A stretch of 55,732 nt of DNA. Source: Liolophura sinensis (Eukaryota > Mollusca > Polyplacophora > Chitonida > Chitonidae). The first letter of the stretch is position 1; every line of letters begins with the position of its first letter. Under the pieces are notes generated by a model that was given only the letters and a program-made list of their open reading frames with translations, did not search any database and was not told the DNA's origin. Where the stretch lies: assembly GCF_032854445.1 (NCBI RefSeq), contig NW_027018215.1:1-55732 (forward strand). The letters run 5' to 3'. Positions 27,015-40,762 of the stretch are shown here, piece after piece. The translations under genes and the position numbers were made by a program.

Positions 27015-30000
27015 ATGATGTCAAGATCACGTGCCCAGCAACGGCTCTTACTCCATGGAAACCAAGGAAATTTGCAATTTTTCAACAGCTGGAGATGCCT
27101 GGCCCAATTGCGCATCCTTTGGCACCATATTGATGTGGGTCAGTGTTCAATTGTACTTTTTACAGCGGATTGTATCAAGTACCTTGTGTTTTTTTTATAT
27201 ACAAATGGTGTGGTTTTTCTACATGTAGATAAAGACATTGAGTTTGTCTTCGACTTAGAAGTAAGACATTTGTTGGGTGAGTTAAATGGGCTTGGCCCAA
27301 AGATTTGACGTCGTCTGGGCTACCGAAGGGCACATAACTTATAATGAAAAGTTGAATATAGTAATGACCAGTCGCGATTGTACATAGTTAATGCAGCCGA
27401 TTTCAATTATCAAAAAGACCAGGCAAAAATCCAAAAGTGGAAAAACTGTTCCAATGCTGCTGGTAAGAGGCTAATCCGACGTATTTTGTGACGAGAAATC
27501 GAATGGTGCAAACCGCGTTGCTCTCCGACCAATACTTTTGGCTGTAGCCACAAATGAATAATCAATGATGTCAAGATCACGTGCCCAGCAACGGCTCTTA
27601 CTCCATGGAAACCAAGGAAATTTGCAATTTTTCAACAGCTGGAGATGCCTGGCCCAATTGCGCATCCTTTGGCACCTTATTGATGTGGGTCAGTGTTCAA
27701 TTGTACTTTTTACAGCGGGTTGTATCAAGTACCTTGTGTTTTTTTTATATACAAATGGTGTGGTTTTTCTACATGTAGATAAAGACATTGAGTTTGTCTT
27801 CGACTTAGAAGTAAGACATTTGCTGGGTGAGTTAAATGGGCTTGGCCCAAAGATTTGACGTCGTCTGGGCTACCGAAGGGCACATAACTTATAATGAAAA
27901 GTTGAATATAGTAATGACCAGTCGCGATTGTACATAGTTAATGCAGCCGATTTCAATTATCAAAAAGACCAGGCAAAAATCCAAAAGTGGAAAAACTGTT
28001 CCAATGCTGCTGGTAAGAGGCTAATCCGACGTATTTTGTGACGAGAAATCGAATGGTGCAAACCGCGTTGCTCTCCGACCAATACTTTTGGCTGTAGCCA
28101 CAAATGAATAATCAATGATGTCAAGATCACGTGCCCAGCAACGGCTCTTACTCCATGGAAACCAAGGAAATTTGCAATTTTTCAACAGCTGGAGATGCCT
28201 GGCCCAATTGCGCATCCTTTGGCACCTTATTGATGTGGGTCAGTGTTCAATTGTACTTTTTACAGCGGATTGTATCAAGTATCTTGTGTTTTTTTTTATA
28301 TACAAATGGTGTGGTTTTTCTACATGTAGATAAAGACATTGAGTGTGTCTTCGACTTAGAAGTAAGACATTTGTTGGGTGAGTTAAATGGGCTTGGCCCA
28401 AAGATTTGACGTCGTCTGGGCTACCGAAGGGCACATAACTTATAATGAAATGTTGAATATAGTAATGACCAGTCGCGATTGTACATAGTTAATGTAGCCG
28501 ATTTCAATTAGCAAAAAGACCAGGCAAAAATCCAAAAGTGGAAAAACTGTTCCAATGCTGCTGGTAAGAGGCTAATCCGACGTATTTTGTGACGAGAAAT
28601 CGAATGGTGCAAACCGCGTTGCTCTCCGACCAATACTTTTGGCTGTAGCCACAAATGAATAATCAATGATGTCAAGATCACGTGCCCAGCAACGGCTCTT
28701 ACTCCATGGAAACCAAGGAAATTTGCAATTTTTCAACAGCTGGAGATGCCTGGCCCAATTGCGCATCCTTTGGCACCTTATTGATGTGGGTCAGTGTTCA
28801 ATTGTACTTTTTACAGCGGGTTGTATCAAGTACCTTGTGTTTTTTTTATATACAAATGGTGTGGTTTTTCTACATGTAGATAAAGACATTGAGTTTGTCT
28901 TCGACTTAGAAGTAAGACATTTGCTGGGTGAGTTAAATGGGCTTGGCCCAAAGATTTGACGTCGTCTGGGCTACCGAAGGGCACATAACTTATAATGAAA
29001 AGTTGAATATAGTAATGACCAGTCGCGATTGTACATAGTTAATGCAGCCGATTTCAATTATCAAAAAGACCAGGCAAAAATCCAAAAGTGGAAAAACTGT
29101 TCCAATGCTGCTGGTAAGAGGCTAATCCGACGTATTTTGTGACGAGAAATCGAATGGTGCAAACCGCGTTGCTCTCCGACCAATACTTTTGGCTGTAGCC
29201 ACAAATGAATAATCAATGATGTCAAGATCACGTGCCCAGCAACGGCTCTTACTCCATGGAAACCAAGGAAATTTGCAATTTTTCAACAGCTGGAGATGCC
29301 TGGCCCAATTGCGCATCCTTTGGCACCTTATTGATGTGGGTCAGTGTTCAATTGTACTTTTTACAGCGGATTGTATCAAGTATCTTGTGTTTTTTTTATA
29401 TACAAATGGTGTGGTTTTTCTACATGTAGATAAAGACATTGAGTTTGTCTTCGACTTAGAAGTAAGACATTTGCCGGGTGAGTTAAATGGGCTGGGCCCA
29501 AAGATTTGACGTCGTCTGGGCTACCGAAGGGCACATAACTTATAATGAAAAGTTGAATATAGTAATGACCAGTCGCGATTGTACATAGTTAATGTAGCCG
29601 ATTTCAATTCGCAAAAAGACCAGGCAAAAATCCAAAAGTAGAAAAACTGTTCCAATGCTGCTGGTAAGAGGCTAATCCGACGTATTTTGTGACGAGAAAT
29701 CGAATGGTGCAAACCGCGTTGCTCTCCGACCAATACTTTTGGCTGTAGCCACAAATGAATAATCAATGATGTCAAGATCACGTGCCCAGCAACGGCTCTT
29801 ACTCCATGGAAACCAAGGAAATTTGCAATTTTTCAACAGCTGGAGATGCCTGGCCCAATTGCGCATCCTTTGGCACCTTATTGATGTGGGTCAGTGTTCA
29901 ATTGTACTTTTTACAGCGGGTTGTATCAAGTACCTTTTGTTTTTTTTATATACAAATGGTGTGGTTTTCTACATGTAGATAAAGACATTGAGTTTGTCTT

Positions 30001-30314
30001 CGACTTAGAAGTAAGACATTTGTTGGGTGAGTTAAATGGGCTTGGCCCAAAGATTTGACGTCGTCTGGGCTACCGAAGGGCACATAACTTATAATGAAAT
30101 GTTGAATATAGTAATGACCAGTCGCGATTGTACATAGTTAATGTAGCCGATTTAAATTAGCAAAAGGACCAGGCAAAAATCCAAAAGTGGAAAAACTGTT
30201 CCAATGCTGCTGGTAAGAGGCTAATCCGACGTATTTTGTGACGAGAAATCGAATGGTGCAAACCGCGTTGCTCTCCGACCAATACTTTTGGCTGTAGCCA
30301 CAAATTAATAATCA
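27015..30314 (+). repeat. Recombinant zone (6 monomers, mostly hybrid types)
   Basis: Starts: 27015 A-left with E/B-like right (CAGCC, TTATC), 27565 F-left/E-right, 28115 C-like with TATCTTG, 28666 F-left/E-right, 29216 TATCTTG-left/W-right, 29766 R. The units at 27565 and 28666 look alike. The unique TATCTTG change is shared only by 28115 and 29216, so a two-monomer block was duplicated and the right half of its second copy was then replaced by W-type sequence. Confidence 0.7.
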
Positions 30315-31964
30315 ATGATGTCAAGATCACGTGCCCAGCAATGGCTCCTACTCCATGGAAACCAAGGAAATTTGCAATTTTTCAACAGCTGGAGATGCCT
30401 GGCCCAATTGCGCATCCTTTGGCACCTTATTGATGTGGGTCAGTGTTCAATTGTACTTTTTACAGCGGATTGTATCAAGTACCTTGTGTTTTTTTTATAT
30501 ACAAATGGTGTGGTTTTTCTACATGTAGATAAAGACATTGAGTTTGTCTTCGACTTAGAAGTAAGACATTTGTTGGGTGAGTTAAATGGGCTTGGCCCAA
30601 AGATTTGACGTCGTCTGGGCTACCGAAGGGCACATAACTTATAATGAAAAGTTGAATATAGTAATGACCAGTCGCGATTGTACATAGTTAATGTAGCCGA
30701 TTTCAATTCGCAAAAAGACCAGTCAAAAATCCAAAAGTGGAAAAACTGTTCCAATGCTGCTGGTAAGAGGCTAATCCGACGTATTTTGTGACGAGAAATC
30801 GAATGGTGCAAACCGCGTTGCTCTCCGACCAATACTTTTGGCTGTAGCCACAAGTGAATAATCAATGATGTTAAGATCACGTGCCCAGCAACGGCTCTTA
30901 CTCCATGGAAACCAAGGAAATTTGCAATTTTTCAACAGCTGGAGATGCCTGGCCCAATTGCGCATCCTTTGGCACCTTATTGATGTGGGTCAGTGTTCAA
31001 TTGTACATTTTACAGCGGATTGTATCAAGTACCTTGTGTTTTTTTTATATACAAATGGTGTGGTTTTTCTACATGTAGATAAAGACATTGAGTTTGTCTT
31101 CGGCTTAGAAGTAAGACATTTGCTGGGTGAGTTAAATGGGCTTGGCCCAAAGATTTGACGTCGTCTGGGCTACCGAAGGGCACATAACTTATAATGAAAA
31201 GTTGAATATAGTAATGACCAGTCGCGATTGTACATAGTTAATGTAGCCGATTTCAATTCGCAAAAAGACCAGGCAAAAATCCAAAAGTAGAAAAACTGTT
31301 CCAATGCTGCTGGTAAGAGGCTAATCCGACGTATTTTGTGACGAGAAATCGAATGGTGCAAACCGCGTTGCTCTCCGACCAATACTTTTGGCTGTAGCCA
31401 CAAATGAATAATCAATGATGTCAAGATCACGTGCCCAGCAACGGCTCTTACTCCATGGAAACCAAGGAAATTTGCAATTTTTCAACAGCTGGAGATGCCT
31501 GGCCCAATTGCGCATCCTTTGGCACCTTATTGATGTGGGTCAGTGTTCAATTGTACTTTTTACAGCGGATTGTATCAAGTACCTTGTGTTTTTTTTATAT
31601 ACAAATGGTGTGGTTTTTCTACATGTAGATAAAGACATTGAGTTTGTCTTCGACTTAGAAGTAAGACATTTGCTGGGTGAGTTAAATGGGCTTGGCCCAA
31701 AGATTTGACGTCGTCTGGGCCACCGAAGGGCACATAACTTATAATGAAAAGTTGAATATAGTAATGACCAGTCGCGATTGTACATAGTTAATGTAGCCGA
31801 TTTCAATTCGCAAAAAGACCAGGCAAAAATCCAAAAGTGGAAAAACTGTTCCAATGCTGCTGGTAAGAGGCTAATCCGACGTATTTTGTGACGAGAAATC
31901 GAATGGTGCAAACCGCGTTGCTCTCCGACCAATACTTTTGGCTGTAGCCACAAATGAACAATCA
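30315..31964 (+). repeat. Three atypical monomers with TTCGC right halves
   Basis: Starts: 30315 (TAATAATC before the start, ATGGCTCCTAC, AGTCAAAAATCC), 30865 (AAGTGAAT, GTTAAG, TACATTTTA, CGGCTTAG), 31415 (CTGGGTG, CCACCG). All have TTCGC near the end. They do not form a clear repeat block and carry several private substitutions, so they look like less homogenised copies between blocks. Confidence 0.7.
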
Positions 31965-34163
31965 ATGATGTCAAGATCACGTGCCCAGCAACGGCTCTTA
32001 CTCCATGGAAACCAAGGAAATTTGCAATTTTTCAACAGCTGGAGATGCCTGGCCCAATTGCGCATCCTTTGGCACCATATTGATGTGGGTCAGTGTTCAA
32101 TTGTACTTTTTACAGCGGATTGTATCAAGTACCTTGTGTTTTTTTTATATACAAATGGTGTGGTTTTTCTACATGTAGATAAAGACATTGAGTTTGTCTT
32201 CGACTTAGAAGTAAGACATTTGTTGGGTGAGTTAAATGGGCTTGGCCCAAAGATTTGACGTCGTCTGGGCTACCGAAGGGCACATAACTTATAATGAAAA
32301 GTTGAATATAGTAATGACCAGTCGCGATTGTACATAGTTAATGTAGCCGATTTCAATTAGCAAAAAGACCAGGCAAAAATCCAAAAGTGGAAAAACTGTT
32401 CCAATGCTGCTGGTAAGAGGCTAATCCGACGTATTTTGTGACGAGAAATCGAATGGTGCAAACCGCGTTGCTCTCCGACCAATACTTTTGGCTGTAGCCA
32501 CAAATGAATAATCAATGATGTCAAGATCACGTGCCCAGCAACGGCTCTTACTCCATGGAAACCAAGGAAATTTGCAATTTTTCAACAGCTGGAGATGCCT
32601 GGCCCAATTGCGCATCCTTTGGCACCTTATTGATGTGGGTCAGTGTTCAATTGTACTTTTTACAGCGGATTGTATCAAGTACCTTTTGTTTTTTTTACAT
32701 ACAAATGGTGTGGTTTTTCTACATGTAGATAAAGACATTGAGTGTGTCTTCGACTTAGAAGTAAGACATTTGTTGGGTGAGTTAAATGGGCTTGGCCCAA
32801 AGATTTGACGTCGTCTGGGCTACCGAAGGGCACATAACTTATAATGAAATGTTGAATATAGTAATGACCAGTCGCGATTGTACATAGTTAATGTAGCCGA
32901 TTTCAATTAGCAAAAAGACCAGGCAAAAATCCAAAAGTGGAAAAACTGTTCCAATGCTGCTGGTAAGAGGCTAATCCGACGTATTTTGTGACGAGAAATC
33001 GAATGGTGCAAACCGCGTTGCTCTCCGACCAATACTTTTGGCTGTAGCCACAAATGAATAATCAATGATATCAAGATCACGTGCCCAGCAACGGCTCTTA
33101 CTCCATGGAAACCATAGAAATTTGCAATTTTTCAACAGCTGGAGATGCCTGGCCCAATTGCGCATCCTTTGGCACCTTATTGATGTGGGTCAGTGTTCAA
33201 TTGTACTTTTTACAGCGGGTTGTATCAAGTACCTTGTGTTTTTTTTATATACAAATGGTGTGGTTTTTCTACATGTAGATAAAGACATTGAGTTTGTCTT
33301 CGACTTAGAAGTAAGACATTTGCCGGGTGAGTTAAATGGGCTGGGCCCAAAGATTTGACGTCGTCTGGGCTACCGAAGGGCACATAACTTATAATGAAAA
33401 GTTGAATATAGTAATGACCAGTCGCGATTGTACATAGTTAATGTAGCCGATTTCAATTCGCAAAAAGACCAGGCAAAAATCCAAAAGTAGAAAAACTGTT
33501 CCAATGCTGCTGGTAAGAGGCTAATCCGACGTATTTTGTGACGAGAAATCGAATGGTGCAAACCGCGTTGCTCTCCGACCAATACTTTTGGCTGTAGCCA
33601 CAAATGAATAATCAATGATGTCAAGATCACGTGCCCAGCAACGGCTCTTACTCCATGGAAACCAAGGAAATTTGCAATTTTTCAACAGCTGGAGATGCCT
33701 GGCCCAATTGCGCATCCTTTGGCACCTTATTGATGTGGGTCAGTGTTCAATTGTACTTTTTACAGCGGGTTGTATCAAGTACCTTGTGTTTTTTTTATAT
33801 ACAAATGGTGTGGTTTTCTACATGTAGATAAAGACATTGAGTTTGTCTTCGACTTAGAAGTAAGACATTTGTTGGGTGAGTTAAATGGGCTTGGCCCAAA
33901 GATTTGACGTCGTCTGGGCTACCGAAGGGCACATAACTTATAATGAAATGTTGAATATAGTAATGACCAGTCGCGATTGTACATAGTTAATGTAGCCGAT
34001 TTAAATTGGCAAAAGGACCAGGCAAAAATCCAAAAGTGGAAAAACTGTTCCAATGCTGCTGGTAAGAGGCTAATCCGACGTATTTTGTGACGAGAAATCG
34101 AATGGTGCAAACCGCGTTGCTCTCCGACCAATACTTTTGGCTGTAGCCACAAATGAATAATCA
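31965..34163 (+). repeat. Contracted block A-C-D/W-R (4 monomers)
   Basis: Starts: 31965 A, 32515 C, 33065 D-left/W-right hybrid, 33615 R. The corresponding order at 45714-49012 is B-C-D-(F/E)-W-R, so the hybrid replaces D, F/E and W. The 33065 unit also has a private GATATC (33067-33072), an EcoRV site. Confidence 0.75.
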
Positions 34164-36911
34164 ATGATGTCAAGATCACGTGCCCAGCAACGGCTCTTAC
34201 TCCATGGAAACCAAGGAAATTTGCAATTTTTCAACAGCTGGAGATGCCTGGCCCAATTGCGCATCCTTTGGCACCTTATTGATGTGGGTCAGTGTTCAAT
34301 TGTACTTTTTACAGCGGGTTGTATCAAGTACCTTGTGTTTTTTTTATATACAAATGGTGTGGTTTTCTACATGTAGATAAAGACATTGAGTTTGTCTTCG
34401 ACTTAGAAGTAAGACATTTGTTGGGTGAGTTAAATGGGCTTGGCCCAAAGATTTGACGTCGTCTGGGCTACCGAAGGGCACATAACTTATAATGAAATGT
34501 TGAATATAGTAATGACCAGTCGCGATTGTACATAGTTAATGTAGCCGATTTAAATTGGCAAAAGGACCAGGCAAAAATCCAAAAGTGGAAAAACTGTTCC
34601 AATGCTGCTGGTAAGAGGCTAATCCGACGTATTTTGTGACGAGAAATCGAATGGTGCAAACCGCGTTGCTCTCCGACCAATACTTTTGGCTGTAGCCACA
34701 AATGAATAATCAATGATGTCAAGATCACGTGCCCAGCAACGGCTCTTACTCCATGGAAACCAAGGAAATTTGCAATTTTTCAACAGCTGGAGATGCCTGG
34801 CCCAATTGCGCATCCTTTGGCACCTTATTGATTTGGGTCAGTGTTCAATTGTACTTTTTACAGCGGATTGTATCAAGTACCTTGTGTTTTTTTTATATAC
34901 AAATGGTGTGGTTTTTCTACATGTAGATAAAGACATTGAGTTTGTCTTCGACTTAGAAGTAAGACATTTGTTGGGTGAGTTAAATGGGCTTGGCCCAAAG
35001 ATTTGACGTCGTCTGGGCTACCGAAGGGCACATAACTTATAATGAAAAGTTGAATATAGTAATGACCAGTCGCGATTGTACATAGTTAATGTAGCCGATT
35101 TCAATTAGCAAAAAGACCAGGCAAAAATCCAAAAGTGGAAAAACTGTTCCAATGCTGCTGGTAAGAGGCTAATCCGACGTATTTTGTGACGAGAAATCGA
35201 ATGGTGCAAACCGCGTTGCTCTCCGACCAATACTTTTGGCTGTAGCCACAAGTGAATAATCAATGATGTTAAGATCACGTGCCCAGCAACAGCTCTTACT
35301 CCATGGAAACCAAGGAAATTTGCAATTTTTCAACAGCTGGAGATGCCTGGCCCAATTGCGCATCCTTTGGCACCTTATTGATGTGGGTCAGTGTTCAATT
35401 GTACTTTTTACAGCGGATTGTATCAAGTACCTTGTGTTTTTTTTATATACAAATGGTGTGGTTTTTCTACATGTAGATAAAGACATTGAGTTTGTCTTCG
35501 ACTTAGAAGTAAGACATTTGCTGGGTGAGTTAAATGGGCTTGGCCCAAAGATTTGACGTCGTCTGGGCTACCGAAGGGCACATAACTTATAATGAAATGT
35601 TGAATATAGTAATGACCAGTCGCGATTGTACATAGTTAATGTAGCCGATTTCAATTAGCAAAATGACCAGGCAAAGATCCAAAAGTGGAAAAACTGTTCC
35701 AATGCTGCTGGTAAGAGGCTAATCCGACGTATTTTGTGACGAGAAATCGAATGGTGCAAACCGCGTTGCTCTCCGACCAATACTTTTGGCTGTAGCCACA
35801 AATGAATAATCAATGATGTCAAGATCACGTGCCCAGCAACGGCTCTTACTCCATGGAAACGAAGGAAATTTGCAATTTTTCAACAGCTGGAGATGCCTGG
35901 CCCAATTGCGCATCCTTTGGCACCTTATTGATGTGGGTCAGTGTTCAATTGTACTTTTTACAGCGGATTGTATCAAGTACCTTGTGTTTTTTTTATATAC
36001 AAATGGTGTGGTTTTTCTACATGTAGATAAAGACATTGAGTTTGTCTTCGACTTAGAAGTAAGACATTTGCTGGGTGAGTTAAATGGGCTTGGCCCAAAG
36101 ATTTGACGTCGTCTGGGCTACCGAAGGGCACATAACTTATAATGAAAAATTGAATATAGTAATGACCAGTCGCGATTGTACATAGCTAATGTACCCGATC
36201 TCAATAAGCAAAAAGACCAGGCAAAAATCCAAAAGTAGAAAAACTGTTCCAATGCTGCTGGTAAGAGGCTAATCCGACGTATTTTGTGAGGAGAAATCGA
36301 ATGGTGCAAACCGCGTTGCTCTCCGACCAATACTTTTGGCTGTAGCCACAAGTGAATAATCAATGATGTCAAGATCACGTGCCCAGCAACGGCTCTTACT
36401 CCATGGAAACCAAGGAAATTTGCAATTTTTCAACAGCTGGAGATGCCTGGCCCAATTGCGCATCCTTTGGCACCTTATTGATGTGGGTCAGTGTTCAATT
36501 GTACTTTTTACAGCGGGTTGTATCAAGTACCTTGTGTTTTTTTTATATACAAATGGTGTGGTTTTCTACATGTAGATAAAGACATTGAGTTTGTCTTCGA
36601 CTTAGAAGTAAGACATTTGTTGGGTGAGTTAAATGGGCTTGGCCCAAAGATTTGACGTCGTCTGGGCTACCGAAGGGCACATAACTTATAATGAAATGTT
36701 GAATATAGTAATGACCAGTCGCGATTGTACATAGTTAATGTAGCCGATTTAAATTGGCAAAAGGACCAGGCAAAAATCCAAAAGTGGAAAAACTGTTCCA
36801 ATGCTGCTGGTAAGAGGCTAATCCGACGTATTTTGTGACGAGAAATCGAATGGTGCAAACCGCGTTGCTCTCCGACCAATACTTTTGGCTGTAGCCACAA
36901 ATGAATAATCA
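34164..36911 (+). repeat. 2.75-kb pentamer higher-order repeat, copy 1 (R-X-Y-Z-K/R)
   Basis: Starts: 34164 R, 34713 X, 35263 Y, 35813 Z, 36363 K-left/R-right hybrid. R matches its left neighbour at 33615. The last unit begins with AAGTGAAT as K does, then carries the R changes GCGGGTTG, short T tract and AAAGGACC. That hybrid explains how the pentamer runs straight into the next R unit. Confidence 0.82.
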
Positions 36912-39662
36912 ATGATGTCAAGATCACGTGCCCAGCAACGGCTCTTACTCCATGGAAACCAAGGAAATTTGCAATTTTTCAACAGCTGGAGATGCCTGGC
37001 CCAATTGCGCATCCTTTGGCACCTTATTGATGTGGGTCAGTGTTCAATTGTACTTTTTACAGCGGGTTGTATCAAGTACCTTGTGTTTTTTTTATATACA
37101 AATGGTGTGGTTTTCTACATGTAGATAAAGACATTGAGTTTGTCTTCGACTTAGAAGTAAGACATTTGTTGGGTGAGTTAAATGGGCTTGGCCCAAAGAT
37201 TTGACGTCGTCTGGGCTACCGAAGGGCACATAACTTATAATGAAATGTTGAATATAGTAATGACCAGTCGCGATTGTACATAGTTAATGTAGCCGATTTA
37301 AATTGGCAAAAGGACCAGGCAAAAATCCAAAAGTGGAAAAACTGTTCCAATGCTGCTGGTAAGAGGCTAATCCGACGTATTTTGTGACGAGAAATCGAAT
37401 GGTGCAAACCGCGTTGCTCTCCGACCAATACTTTTGGCTGTAGCCACAAATGAATAATCAATGATGTCAAGATCACGTGCCCAGCAACGGCTCTTACTCC
37501 ATGGAAACCAAGGAAATTTGCAATTTTTCAACAGCTGGAGATGCCTGGCCCAATTGCGCATCCTTTGGCACCTTATTGATTTGGGTCAGTGTTCAATTGT
37601 ACTTTTTACAGCGGATTGTATCAAGTACCTTGTGTTTTTTTTATATACAAATGGTGTGGTTTTTCTACATGTAGATAAAGACATTGAGTTTGTCTTCGAC
37701 TTAGAAGTAAGACATTTGTTGGGTGAGTTAAATGGGCTTGGCCCAAAGATTTGACGTCGTCTGGGCTACCGAAGGGCACATAACTTATAATGAAAAGTTG
37801 AATATAGTAATGACCAGTCGCGATTGTACATAGTTAATGTAGCCGATTTAAATTGGCAAAAAGACCAGGCAAAAATCCAAAAGTGGAAAAACTGTTCCAA
37901 TGCTGCTGGTAAGAGGCTAATCCGACGTATTTTGTGACGAGAAATCGAATGGTGCAAACCGCGTTGCTCTCCGACCAATACTTTTGGCTGTAGCCACAAG
38001 TGAATAATCAATGATGTTAAGATCACGTGCCCAGCAACAGCTCTTACTCCATGGAAACGAAGGAAATTTGCAATTTTTCAACAGCTGGAGATGCCTGGCC
38101 CAATTGCGCATCCTTTGGCACCTTATTGATGTGGGTCAGTGTTCAATTGTACTTTTTACAGCGGATTGTATCAAGTACCTTGTGTTTTTTTTATATACAA
38201 ATGGTGTGGTTTTTCTACATGTAGATAAAGACATTGAGTTTGTCTTCGACTTAGAAGTAAGACATTTGCTGGGTGAGTTAAATGGGCTTGGCCCAAAGAT
38301 TTGACGTCGTCTGGGCTACCGAAGGGCACATAACTTATAATGAAATGTTGAATATAGTAATGACCAGTCGCGATTGTACATAGTTAATGTAGCCGATTTC
38401 AATTAGCAAAATGACCAGGCAAAGATCCAAAAGTGGAAAAACTGTTCCAATGCTGCTGGTAAGAGGCTAATCCGACGTATTTTGTGACGAGAAATCGAAT
38501 GGTGCAAACCGCGTTGCTCTCCGACCAATACTTTTGGCTGTAGCCACAAATGAATAATCAATGATGTCAAGATCACGTGCCCAGCAACGGCTCTTACTCC
38601 ATGGAAACGAAGGAAATTTGCAATTTTTCAACAGCTGGAGATGCCTGGCCCAATTGCGCATCCTTTGGCACCTTATTGATGTGGGTCAGTGTTCAATTGT
38701 ACTTTTTACAGCGGATTGTATCAAGTACCTTGTGTTTTTTTTATATACAAATGGTGTGGTTTTTCTACATGTAGATAAAGACATTGAGTTTGTCTTCGAC
38801 TTAGAAGTAAGACATTTGCTGGGTGAGTTAAATGGGCTTGGCCCAAAGATTTGACGTCGTCTGGGCTACCGAAGGGCACATAACTTATAATGAAAAATTG
38901 AATATAGTAATGACCAGTCGCGATTGTACATAGCTAATGTACCCGATCTCAATAAGCAAAAAGACCAGGCAAAAATCCAAAAGTAGAAAAAACTGTTCCA
39001 ATGCTGCTGGTAAGAGGCTAATCCGACGTATTTTGTGACGAGAAATCGAATGGTGCAAACCGCGTTGCTCTCCGACCAATACTTTTGGCTGTAGCCACAA
39101 GTGAATAATCAATGATGTCAAGATCACGTGCCCAGCAACGGCTCTTACTCCATGGAAACCAAGGAAATTTGCAATTTTTCAACAGCTGGAGATGCCTGGC
39201 CCAATTGCGCATCCTTTGGCACCTTATTGATGTGGGTCAGTGTTCAATTGTACTTTTTACAGCGGATTGTATCAAGTACCTTGTGTTTTTTTTATATACA
39301 AATGGTGTGGTTTTTCTACATGTAGATAAAGACATTGAGTTTGTCTTCGACTTAGAAGTAAGAGATTTGCTGGGTGAGTTAAATGGGCTTGGCCCAAAGA
39401 TTTGACGTCGTCTGGGCTACCGAAGGGCACATAACTTATAATGAAAAGTTGAATATAGTAATGAGCAGTCGCGATTGTACATAGTTAATGTAGCCGATTT
39501 CAATTAGCAAAAAGACCAGGCAAAAATCCAAAAGTAGAAAAACTGTTCCAATGCTGCTGGTAAGAGGTTAATCCGACGTATTTTGTGACGAGAAATCGAA
39601 TGGTGCAAACCGCGTTGCTCTCCGAATCAATACTTTTGGCTGTAGCCACAAATGAATAATCA
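36912..39662 (+). repeat. 2.75-kb pentamer higher-order repeat, copy 2 (R-X-Y-Z-K)
   Basis: Starts: 36912 R, 37461 X, 38011 Y, 38561 Z, 39112 K. It follows copy 1 directly. The Y unit carries GAAACGAAGG, otherwise seen only in the neighbouring Z units at 35813 and 38561, suggesting a short gene-conversion tract. X has TTTAAATTGGC, an R-like right end. Confidence 0.82.
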
Positions 39663-40762
39663 ATGATGTCAAGATCACGTGCCCAGCAACGGCTCTTACT
39701 CCATGAAAACCAAGGAAATTTGCAATTTTTCAACAGCTGGAGATGCCTGGCCCAATTGCGCATCTTTTGGCACCTTATTGATGTGGGTCAGTGTTCAATT
39801 GTACTTTTTACAGCGGATTGTATCAAGTACCTTGTGTTTTTTTTATATACAAATGGTGTGGTTTTTCTACATGTAGATAAAGACATTGAGTTTGTCTTCG
39901 ACTTAGAAGTAAGACATTTGCTGGGTGAGTTAAATGGGCTTGGCCCAAAGATTTGACGTCGTCTGGGCCACCGAAGGGCACCTAACTTATAATGAAATGT
40001 TGAATATAGTAATGACCAGTCGCGATTGTACATAGTTAATGTAGCCGATTTAAATTAGCAAAATGACCAGACAAAAATCCAAAAGTGGAAAAACTGTTCA
40101 AATGCTGCTGGTAAGAGGCTAATCTGACGTATTTTGTGACGAGAAATCGAATGGTGCAAACCGCGTTGCTCTCCGACCAATACTTTTGGCTGTAGCCACA
40201 AATGAATAATCAATGATGTCAAGATCACGTGCCCAGCAACGGCTCTTACTCCATGGAAACCAAGGAAATTTGCAATTTTTCAACAGCTGGAGATGCCTGG
40301 CCCAATTGCGCATCCTTTGGCACCTTATTGATGTGGGTCAGTGTTCAATTGTACTTTTTACAGCGGATTGTATCAAGTACCTTGTGTTTTTTTTATATAC
40401 AAATGGTGTGGTTTTTCTACATGTAGATAAAGACATTGAGTTTGTCTTCGACTTAGAAGTAAGACATTTGCTGGGTGAGTTAAATGGGCTTGGCCCAAAG
40501 ATTTGACGTCGTCTGGGCTACCGAAGGGCACATAACTTATAATGAAATGTTGAATATAGTAATGACCAGTCGCGATTGTACATAGTTAATGTAGCCGATT
40601 TCAATTAGCAAAATGACCAGGCAAAGATCCAAAAGTGGAAAAACTGTTCCAATGCTGCTGGTAAGAGGCTAATCCGACGTATTTTGTGACGAGAAATCGA
40701 ATGGTGCAAACCGCGTTGCTCTCCGACCAATACTTTTGGCTGTAGCCACAAATGAATAATCA
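39663..40762 (+). repeat. L unit and a Y-right unit (2 monomers)
   Basis: Starts: 39663 L (CCGAATCAA just before, CATGAAAACC, CATCTTTT, CCACCG, CACCTAAC, AGACAAAA) and 40213, a plain left half with the Y right end AAAGATCC. The L unit lacks the CCATGG site kept by nearly all other copies. The unit at 41864 fuses the left of this L with the right of this Y-like unit. Confidence 0.75.

Noticed and set aside
31540-31980. 146-residue minus-strand open frame, also at 52989-53429
   Set aside because: It exists only because CTACCG became CCACCG, removing a stop. It joins two shorter shadow frames, spans a monomer boundary, and has no recognisable domain.
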